A stretch of DNA of 6,931 nt from Candidatus Njordarchaeota archaeon (lineage in GTDB: Archaea; Thermoproteota; JANJXX01; Panguiarchaeales; Panguiarchaeaceae). This document shows positions 1-5,484 of the stretch, in pieces. The translations under genes and the position numbers were made by a program. Where the stretch lies: NCBI GenBank assembly GCA_029855985.1, contig JAGSHR010000123.1, positions 1 to 6,931 on the forward strand. Reading direction: 5' to 3'. Below the pieces are notes generated by a model that was not told where the DNA came from, made no database searches, and worked only from the letters and a program-made list of their open reading frames with translations. Within the stretch, counting starts at the first letter, position 1. Each line of letters starts with the position of its first letter.

Positions 1-1937
1 AATCGTATAGTTTCATGAGGAGTCTCTACGTATCCAAAGATAACGATACAATGATAGTTTCTATCTCGGTGACATCCCAGGCAAGCGGTCTAACAGCTAG
101 CGAGTTTGAACCCTACATGGAGACCCTAAGAGACTATTTAACCGATAAGGAGACAAATGATCTTGAAATACTCACAACGGGGACAATACCCTTGATCGTC
201 GATAACACATCGAACGCCAAAGAGGACGTAGAGAGAATAGACTTGATAACCTTCGCTCTTGCTTTAATAATCCTACTGATCATTTATAGGGGCATACCCG
301 TATCCGTTTTCCCACTGTTGCTAATGGGTCTAACAGTCATAATCGCTAGAGCGGTTCTAGTCCTACTTTCAGGAGCCATTGGCTTGGAAATCAACGACGT
401 AACATTAGCAATGATGACAACGGTAATCATTGGAGCTGGCGTAGACTACACGATATTCCTGATATCGAGATATAACGAGAATAGGAGGAGAGGATACAAT
501 AAAGAGGATTCCATAATAAGTGTCGTCCGCCATGCTGGTAAAAGCGTACTATTGAGCGGTGGTACAGTAATGATCGCTTTTGGCTCCCTAATGTTAAGCA
601 GTTTTGACTTCCTAAAACACGTTGGAATGGGAATAATGACTGGAGTAGGCATAACCTTATTTGTAGCGTTAACATTGACCCCCAGTATCCTAACAATCTT
701 CGGCGACAAGATATTCTGGCCTTCACACAAAGAGTACAAGAACAATAAGGAATACGTGGAAGGCCGATATGAGAAAGCACTAAGAAGAATTGGAAAATGG
801 ACTATCAAGCACAGTGGCGTGGTAATCCTAGTGGCTCTACTGATCACATTGCCAGCGATTTACATTTACGAGTCCCATGGAACAACATACGACTTCATGG
901 CGTTAACAAGAGAAGGAACACCGTCAAAAACAGGGTTCGAAATTTTGCAAGACGAAGTAGGAGCACAAGCATTTTCAACAACAGAAGTAGTAGCAGTTTT
1001 CGAGAACGTGAACTTTACAACCAGTGACGGAGCGATCAACATAACCCTAGTTAAAAAGTACATTAAACCCATATCCGACGAACTGCTCAAAATCGACGGA
1101 GTAAAATGTGTGAGAAGCGCATACATGCCCATGGGATACCCAATACCAAATGAACTAAGAGAAAATTCAACACTAGAAGACTTCATTTTCCTAGCGGCAG
1201 CGAGAGGTTACATATCAGAAAACGGTACAATCGCATTATTCACAGTTTGCATCGAGCCCGCCCCATATTCCGAAGACGCCTTCAACATCATTAACGCCAT
1301 TAGGAGCACGTTAAAGGACGTAAAAACCAAACTTGGAGTAAGCGTGGACTTCTATGTTGGCGGGGTCAGTGCAACATACAAGGACATATCCGATATAGTA
1401 ACAGAGGACTTCAACGTTCTAGTTACGATAGTCATCATTGGAATCATCGTGTTCCTATTCATAGCATTAAGATCACTATTAATCCCAATACGACTAGAGA
1501 TAACAATACTACTAAGCATCGTTTGGGCAATAGCATTAAGCATGATATTCTGGGAAATCTACGCGGGACTCAAACTAGTATGGTTCATACCACTATTCAT
1601 GTTCACAGTGCTAAACGGTCTAGGAATGGACTACGACATATTCCTAGTCACCAGAATCGAGGAAGAAAGAATCGAAAAGAGAAGAAGCGAAGAAGACGCA
1701 ATTGTTGAAGCAATAGCGTCGACAGGAAAAATAATCTCAATCGCGGGAATAATCATGGCAGCGGCATTTGGCTCTCTAATGCTAACACTCAGCCCACCAA
1801 CAAGGCAAATAGGACTAACGCTAGCATTAGGAGTCCTCATTGACGCATTCATTGTAAGAATCGTACTGGTACCAGCAATAATGGCAATCGCGGGCAAGTG
1901 GAACTGGTGGCCGAGAAAGATAAAAGTGGAGGAGTGA
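1..1937 (+). CDS. RND/MMPL-family membrane transporter, 5'-truncated by the window edge
   Basis: This is an integral-membrane exporter of the RND superfamily, MMPL branch, probably driven by the proton gradient; its substrate cannot be told (lipids or other hydrophobic molecules are usual for the family). Residues are numbered from the Met codon at base 15. The reading frame is open through the left edge, so that Met is probably internal: the product lacks TM1 and most of the first outer domain. Visible parts are the end of outer domain 1 (1-72), TM2-TM6 (about 76-91, 96-119, 128-150, 175-194, 202-228), a basic cytoplasmic loop, TM7 (263-284), outer domain 2 (about 286-462), and TM8-TM12 (466-626). 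The Asp-Tyr pairs expected in TM4 and TM10 are both present (D144-Y145 in GAGVDYTIF, D539-Y540 in GLGMDYDIF), as in the proton-relay pairs of mycobacterial MmpL proteins, so both halves look functional. The tail WNWWPRK is typical of the family. Family assignment is firm; the substrate is unknown. Confidence 0.93.
   Translation, partial: SYSFMRSLYVSKDNDTMIVSISVTSQASGLTASEFEPYMETLRDYLTDKETNDLEILTTGTIPLIVDNTSNAKEDVERIDLITFALALIILLIIYRGIPVSVFPLLLMGLTVIIARAVLVLLSGAIGLEINDVTLAMMTTVIIGAGVDYTIFLISRYNENRRRGYNKEDSIISVVRHAGKSVLLSGGTVMIAFGSLMLSSFDFLKHVGMGIMTGVGITLFVALTLTPSILTIFGDKIFWPSHKEYKNNKEYVEGRYEKALRRIGKWTIKHSGVVILVALLITLPAIYIYESHGTTYDFMALTREGTPSKTGFEILQDEVGAQAFSTTEVVAVFENVNFTTSDGAINITLVKKYIKPISDELLKIDGVKCVRSAYMPMGYPIPNELRENSTLEDFIFLAAARGYISENGTIALFTVCIEPAPYSEDAFNIINAIRSTLKDVKTKLGVSVDFYVGGVSATYKDISDIVTEDFNVLVTIVIIGIIVFLFIALRSLLIPIRLEITILLSIVWAIALSMIFWEIYAGLKLVWFIPLFMFTVLNGLGMDYDIFLVTRIEEERIEKRRSEEDAIVEAIASTGKIISIAGIIMAAAFGSLMLTLSPPTRQIGLTLALGVLIDAFIVRIVLVPAIMAIAGKWNWWPRKIKVEE
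1913..1926 (-). terminator. Possible weak terminator of the minus-strand gene pair
   Basis: Read on the minus strand this is a pyrimidine-rich stretch (CTTTTATCTTTCTC) about 50 bp beyond the stop of the 1976-3442 gene. It lies inside the 3' end of the convergent transporter gene, so transcripts from the two strands would overlap. It is the nearest T-rich stretch on that strand, but it is not a strong run. Confidence 0.25.
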
Positions 1938-1950
1938 GCTGTTTACTAAA

Positions 1951-1977
1951 CTTTTTCATTTTTCAAATTTTTTGTTT
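1951..1977 (+). terminator. T-run terminator of the MMPL gene
   Basis: Three T-runs (1952-1956, 1959-1963, 1968-1973) follow the transporter's TGA stop within about 40 bp, with no stable hairpin. This matches hairpin-independent, oligo-T termination known in archaea. The site fills the 38-bp spacer between two convergent genes and runs into the stop codon of the minus-strand gene. Confidence 0.6.
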
Positions 1978-3442
1978 ATGGAAAGCGTTTTCTGTTTAGT
2001 ATTTGTTTTAGTATTTCGAGTATTTCTCCTTTGTTGTTTTTGGTTAGGTAGTCTAGGATTACGTTTTGGACTCCTGGTCTCAGGTTTTGGTGCATGAAGT
2101 CTGTTAGTATTGTTATTGCGTCGTCTAATTCTTCTTTGAAAATGTTTAATTCTTCTCCTGTAAAGGATATGTATAATCCGTTTATTATGGATGTGTAGAA
2201 GTTGTAGAGTGTTACTTCTTTTTGGTTTTCGTTGATGAGCAAGTTTAAGAGTTTTTGTTCCATTGAGTCATTGGGTAATCCTTCCAGGTTTATTTTTACT
2301 TGTAGGAAATCCTCGAAGCTCTCTAGGTCTTCATCACTGCTTATGGCATCTATTATCGTGTCTTTTATCCCAACATGTTTGTCTAATTCTGAGACAATGG
2401 ACGCTGTTAGGTAGAGAACCGATAATATAACGAGGTTTTCCTGATTAACATTGGAGTTGTAGAGTTCTTTGACGAATAAGCTAACAGGGTCAACGTTGCC
2501 CTCTTTTTCTAATTCAATGTACTCTGGTTCTCTGAAGAAGAGTTTTGGTTCGATTAGCATTCTCAAAACCGTTAGAACTGGTAGAAAGCCCTGTTCCTCC
2601 TTCAATATTGTTGTCGCGAAGTTAAGTTTGTCCTCGTATGTAGAGATTACGTCTTTGAAGTAAGCTGTCGAGATTAGCACATTGTTAGCTATCTCCATTG
2701 CGTCTCCATCTGTCAGTAGATCTACTAGGGAAAGTTTAAACACAGGAAAGTCGATATATAAGCCTGGGAGGTTGAATATTAACTCGTTATCAGCTATGTC
2801 AATGAGCAAGGTTTCTATCTTTCTTCCCAAAATTACGCTCAATCTATCAGGTCTCTTACTTAGAATCCCGTATAACCATTTTCCAATTTTTTTACCGAAG
2901 AATTCTCCAGCAGGTGTTTTTCTCGCCACCTTGTATAGTGTTTCAAAGTCTTTTTTGAATTCATTTATGAGGTTTTCCCCTATGGGTGCGAAAAGTTCCA
3001 TAAATGTGTCATAGTCCAACTCCTCGCTTTTCGGTTCCTCCTCCACTAGCTTTTCTTTGCCCCAATTAAACTCCACTCTGAATAAGTTCATTTCCGAGTA
3101 ATCATAGAGAAAGTAGAGCTTCTCTATTCCTAGCTTTTGCAACTCATCTAGTTTAACGTTTTTAACTCCGTTAACCCTCCTTAGAGAAAATACAGCTTGT
3201 TTCCCGTATTTGTCGTAAAGGGTCTCGAAACCAATCGTGGAGTCATCGATGTTTTGTGAGTCGTAGAACCCGTAATCTTCACCAGGATTTAACTCGAACT
3301 TTTCAATGATTTTTTCCGCCAGTTCCTTAAGTGTAGAATTCTTATCTAGCGTTATCGTTACTTCAAGCTCTTGGATGGGTTTGCTCTTTGCTGGTCTTTC
3401 AACACTGCCATCTAATTCGCTTACGGTAATCTCGATGTCCAC
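1976..3442 (-). CDS. Uncharacterised two-part protein: N-terminal beta-grasp or pRiA4b-like domain plus helical C-terminal region
   Basis: I do not recognise this gene with certainty. From GTG 3442 it encodes 488 aa; a TTG at 3451 would add three residues. GTG is preferred because the upstream element shared with the neighbouring gene then sits 16 nt before the start in both, with GGAAG as a possible ribosome site. No signal peptide, membrane segment or cysteine is seen. Residues about 26-93 read as strand, helix, strand: LEVTITLDKNSTLKELAEKI, then a helix end, DYGFYDS, and AVFSLRR. YFLYDY followed by FRVEF (about 110-125) resembles the F-x-YDFGDxWxHxI signature of pRiA4b ORF-3/MM3350-like domains, but the Gly, Trp and His are not kept. 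A Glu/Lys-rich linker (128-144) leads to about 340 mostly helical, acidic residues without a known catalytic motif. It lies downstream of the 123 aa gene, same strand, with 118 bp between them and its own likely promoter. Function unknown; the gene itself is well supported by length and composition. Confidence 0.85.
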   Translation of the reverse strand: MDIEITVSELDGSVERPAKSKPIQELEVTITLDKNSTLKELAEKIIEKFELNPGEDYGFYDSQNIDDSTIGFETLYDKYGKQAVFSLRRVNGVKNVKLDELQKLGIEKLYFLYDYSEMNLFRVEFNWGKEKLVEEEPKSEELDYDTFMELFAPIGENLINEFKKDFETLYKVARKTPAGEFFGKKIGKWLYGILSKRPDRLSVILGRKIETLLIDIADNELIFNLPGLYIDFPVFKLSLVDLLTDGDAMEIANNVLISTAYFKDVISTYEDKLNFATTILKEEQGFLPVLTVLRMLIEPKLFFREPEYIELEKEGNVDPVSLFVKELYNSNVNQENLVILSVLYLTASIVSELDKHVGIKDTIIDAISSDEDLESFEDFLQVKINLEGLPNDSMEQKLLNLLINENQKEVTLYNFYTSIINGLYISFTGEELNIFKEELDDAITILTDFMHQNLRPGVQNVILDYLTKNNKGEILEILKQILNRKRFP

Positions 3443-3458
3443 TGGTATCAACTTCCAC

Positions 3459-3491
3459 TTAACAGTGTTTGACAGGTAGAATCAATTTAAA
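3459..3491 (-). promoter_or_regulatory. Promoter and shared 13-base element of the 488 aa gene
   Basis: Read on the minus strand, a TATA-like GTTTAAATT (box about 3484-3491) is followed 12 nt later by CAAACACTGTTAA (3459-3471), then 16 nt with GGAAG, then GTG 3442. Counting about 26 bp from the centre of the box puts transcription start near 3461, inside the element. The 123 aa gene upstream has the same arrangement with 12 of 13 bases identical. The element could therefore be an initiator or promoter-proximal motif, or an operator for a shared regulator. TATA position is inferred; the repeat itself is seen directly. Confidence 0.5.
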
Positions 3492-3525
3492 CATATGTTT
3501 GAAATCTAAATTAAATTTAACACTG
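3463..3525. repeat. Nested dyad symmetry between the two minus-strand genes
   Basis: CAGTGTT (3463-3469) and its exact inverse complement AACACTG (3519-3525) flank a perfect 12-bp palindrome AAACATATGTTT (3489-3500). The outer pair is centred at 3494 and the inner palindrome at 3494.5, so they are almost concentric. The left outer arm is part of the shared upstream element. The arrangement suggests a binding region for a dimeric regulator over the promoter of the 488 aa gene; a cruciform or a small mobile-element remnant is less likely. Confidence 0.4.
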
Positions 3526-3560
3526 ATGGGTACTTTTAGGAATCCAGCATTTAACTCTTC

Positions 3561-3932
3561 TTATGCCGGTATTTTTGCCTCATATACCACGATCCCGGGA
3601 GAGGACGTGTCTAATTTGACAAGTTTACCTCTCTTCTCTATTTCGCCGTCGATCACCTTAACGAGGTTATCCATTGATGTCAATAGTTGCTCGTCGACGT
3701 CCTCAGTGTAGTACACTGTGTTGTCTTTTTTGAGTTTGAAGGTCTTTTTCTTGTACATGCAATCTGTTGTGAATTCCAAGTAGTATAACCTGTCAGGGAG
3801 GCTTATTGTGAGCTCTCTTTTCCTCCCTCTTCTGTTGTCGAGGACTACTTTCACTTTTATTTCTGGTGATTCTCTTATAACTCCCTCTAGCTCCTTAATT
3901 TCCTTTAGTATTAAATTGTTTTCAATGGACAA
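3561..3932 (-). CDS. Uncharacterised 123 aa protein
   Basis: Family not recognised. The TTG start at 3932 is supported by GGAGAGG seven nt upstream on the minus strand, and no ATG or GTG lies nearby in frame. The protein is soluble, with no signal peptide or membrane segment. By eye it begins with an amphipathic helix (about 4-21), continues with a beta-rich, strongly basic centre (about 24-77, including NRRGRKRE and YKKKTFKLKK), then a helix (about 78-99) and two short strands at the end (103-107, 113-119). C58 is the only cysteine. Helix, strand meander, helix is the order of RWD/UBC-like folds, among many others, but the conserved proline/tyrosine pattern of those families is not evident, so this is not an assignment. 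It precedes the 488 aa gene on the same strand and shares its upstream element, and it is divergent from tldD. The basic centre could bind nucleic acid or an acidic partner such as the downstream protein (inference). Confidence 0.75.
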   Translation of the reverse strand: MSIENNLILKEIKELEGVIRESPEIKVKVVLDNRRGRKRELTISLPDRLYYLEFTTDCMYKKKTFKLKKDNTVYYTEDVDEQLLTSMDNLVKVIDGEIEKRGKLVKLDTSSPGIVVYEAKIPA

Positions 3933-3948
3933 CTTGTTTCCTCTCCGT

Positions 3949-3981
3949 TTAAAAGTGTTTGCCCATTTTATTGTTTTTAAT
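3949..3981 (-). promoter_or_regulatory. Promoter and shared 13-base element of the 123 aa gene
   Basis: On the minus strand a TATA-like GATTAAAAA (3974-3982) is followed 12 nt later by CAAACACTTTTAA (3949-3961), then 16 nt with GGAGAGG, then TTG 3932. Predicted transcription start is near 3951, giving a leader of about 19 nt that contains the ribosome site. A second A/T box, TATTTAAA, lies a few bp further upstream and could serve instead. Layout and element match the region before the 488 aa gene. Confidence 0.5.
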
Positions 3982-3985
3982 CTTT

Positions 3986-4036
3986 AAATATATTTGATCA
4001 CTATCATATTATATAGACCTTCTATATAGGTCCTCT
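3986..4036 (+). promoter_or_regulatory. Promoter region of the tldD-tldE operon, with small inverted repeat
   Basis: Two TATA-like boxes are visible on the plus strand: AAATATATTT (3986-3995), which predicts a start near 4017 and a leader containing the AGGTG ribosome site, and TTATATAG (4009-4016), which predicts a start near 4038 and an almost leaderless message. TATATAG is repeated at 4010-4016 and 4023-4029. GACCT (4016-4020) and AGGTC (4028-4032) form a perfect 5-bp inverted repeat with a 7-nt spacer over the likely start region and could be an operator. The promoter nearly abuts that of the divergent 123 aa gene. Confidence 0.45.
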
Positions 4037-4041
4037 AGGTG
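4037..4041 (+). promoter_or_regulatory. Shine-Dalgarno site that decides the tldD start
   Basis: AGGTG matches the archaeal 16S rRNA 3'-end complement (GAGGTGATC) and lies 6 nt before TTG 4048. A GTG at 4039 is in the same frame but overlaps this motif, directly follows an in-frame TAG and has no ribosome site of its own. This favours TTG 4048. Confidence 0.6.
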
Positions 4042-4047
4042 TTTTAC

Positions 4048-5472
4048 TTGATCAATGAAGATCTCGTTCTAAAAGCAGTTGACAAACTGTCCCAAAAAGG
4101 AGTTGATTACGGAGAGGTTCGATACCAATCTGACGAATCCTATGTGATCGTTATGCGTAATGGTTCACTTGAAGTTTACGGTTACGGTGTAGATAAAGGG
4201 ATATCAGTTAGAACGCTTGTTAACGGTTCAATGGGTTTCGCTACAACAGACAACATTATTGAAGAGGAGATCGATTACATTGTTGACCACGCTACAAGAT
4301 TAGCTGCATCCCAAGGAGCAGGTAAAATACGTTTATCAGAAGAAAAAACGGTGAACGTGCACTACGATGTGAGGGAGAAAATCAAATTCGAAGATATAAG
4401 TTTGGATGAAAAAATCAATTTCTTGGCAGACATTGATAAAGCAGTTCAAGAGCTTCAAAATGCGGTTAAGATTCCCAACAGATCTCTTGTTCTAAATTAC
4501 AATATTACAACAAAGGTTTTCTCGAACACGGAGGGAACGATAGTAAGAAGCAGAATACCTAGGATACACTTAATGGGCTACTTCGTGTTAGCTTATCAAG
4601 GTAGGACACTAACGAGAATGGTCTCGCTTGGAGAAGCGAGAGGATTGGAGGCAATAGAAGAATGGAATCCCAAAGATAGAATCGTAAGCAACCTGAAAGA
4701 TTTATCCAACGTTATACAAAACGCTAGAGAGGTAAAAAACGATCACTATGATATAATACTCGGGTCAGAAACAAGTGGATTGGCAGCCCATGAAAGTTGC
4801 GGTCACCCATTCGAATTAGACAGAATCTTTGGGAGAGAGGGTGCCCAAGCTGGTGAATCCTTTGTTACAGTGGACATGTTAGGGAAAAGAATAGCAAGTA
4901 AAGAAGTAACAGTTATAGATGATCCCACTTTACCACACTCCTACGGTTTCTATTTATATGACGATGAAGGTGTGGCTGCAAGACCTCGATACCTAATAGA
5001 TAAGGGCGTCATAAACGAATTCTTAATGAATAGGGAAACTGCTGTGGAGCTAGATTTGAACAGTAATGCTGCTGCAAGGGCTTCAGCTTACAATAGGGAG
5101 CCCATCGTTAGAATGGCGAACACTTACTTTGCCCCAGGAAACCACACGTTTGAGGAGTTATTAGAAGGTATAAAAAGAGGTATATTCATCAAATCTTTTG
5201 GAGAATGGAATATTGACGATAGGAGGTACAATATGAGGTTCGTTGGATTAGAAGCTTACTACATTGAGAACGGGGAGATAAAGGAACCAGTTTGGAACCC
5301 AATCTTTGAGATCACAACGCCCAAATTCTATGAAAGCATAGATGCCGTTGACAGAGAACTTCACTTCGATCCCGCCACCTGTGGTAAAAGTGATCCAGGC
5401 CAAGGCGTACCAGTTTTCACAGGAGGTCCCAACCTGAGAATAAGGGATGTTTACATTTTTAAGCAAGTATGA
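4048..5472 (+). CDS. tldD: TldD, catalytic subunit of the TldD/TldE metalloprotease
   Basis: This is a zinc-dependent peptidase of the TldD/PmbA family (U62), the metal-bearing subunit of a cytoplasmic heterodimer with TldE. In E. coli the pair degrades unfolded peptides, trims the microcin B17 leader and acts on CcdA; archaeal substrates are not established. Numbered from TTG 4048 the protein has 474 aa (477 from GTG 4039), close to the 481 of E. coli. The metal site HExxxH is H248-E-S-C-G-H253 within GLAAHESCGHPFELDR, followed by the family motifs YDDEGVAARPR (D305-D306-E307-G308) and, near the C-terminus, TCGKSDPGQGVPV with the conserved cysteine C445 that corresponds to E. coli Cys454. 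All key elements are intact, so an active enzyme is expected. The cysteine inside HESCGH is a variation on the HEAVGH of E. coli. The stop codon lies 12 bp before tldE. Assignment is firm. Confidence 0.96.
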   Translation: MINEDLVLKAVDKLSQKGVDYGEVRYQSDESYVIVMRNGSLEVYGYGVDKGISVRTLVNGSMGFATTDNIIEEEIDYIVDHATRLAASQGAGKIRLSEEKTVNVHYDVREKIKFEDISLDEKINFLADIDKAVQELQNAVKIPNRSLVLNYNITTKVFSNTEGTIVRSRIPRIHLMGYFVLAYQGRTLTRMVSLGEARGLEAIEEWNPKDRIVSNLKDLSNVIQNAREVKNDHYDIILGSETSGLAAHESCGHPFELDRIFGREGAQAGESFVTVDMLGKRIASKEVTVIDDPTLPHSYGFYLYDDEGVAARPRYLIDKGVINEFLMNRETAVELDLNSNAAARASAYNREPIVRMANTYFAPGNHTFEELLEGIKRGIFIKSFGEWNIDDRRYNMRFVGLEAYYIENGEIKEPVWNPIFEITTPKFYESIDAVDRELHFDPATCGKSDPGQGVPVFTGGPNLRIRDVYIFKQV

Positions 5473-5481
5473 GGGGGGTGA
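5473..5481 (+). promoter_or_regulatory. Strong Shine-Dalgarno site of tldE
   Basis: GGGGGGTGA begins directly after the tldD stop and ends 3 nt before the tldE ATG at 5485. It is the strongest ribosome site in the window. Together with the 12-bp gap and no visible promoter it implies that tldE is translated from the tldD transcript, possibly at a higher rate than the TTG-initiated tldD. Confidence 0.75.
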
Positions 5482-5484
5482 AAA

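Noticed and set aside
15..17. ATG as the true start of the transporter
   Set aside because: The frame is open upstream to the window edge, no ribosome site precedes the ATG, and the product would lack TM1 and most of the first outer domain that MMPL proteins have.
427..1897. Minus-strand and other-frame open frames within the transporter gene
   Set aside because: They lie entirely under a strongly supported membrane-protein gene, lack ribosome sites and give low-complexity or implausible products.
2232..3014. Plus-strand open frames opposite the 488 aa gene
   Set aside because: They are Ser-rich reverse-complement shadows without promoters or ribosome sites, and the minus-strand frame is far longer and protein-like.
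3489..3500. Palindrome AAACATATGTTT as an insertion-sequence end or attachment site
   Set aside because: No transposase or integrase, no target duplication and no second copy is seen in the window; a regulatory site is simpler.
3469..3711. Plus-strand 80-codon frame across the gap and the end of the 123 aa gene
   Set aside because: It overlaps the minus-strand gene, has no ribosome site and is Ser/Thr-rich, as shadows of this coding strand tend to be.
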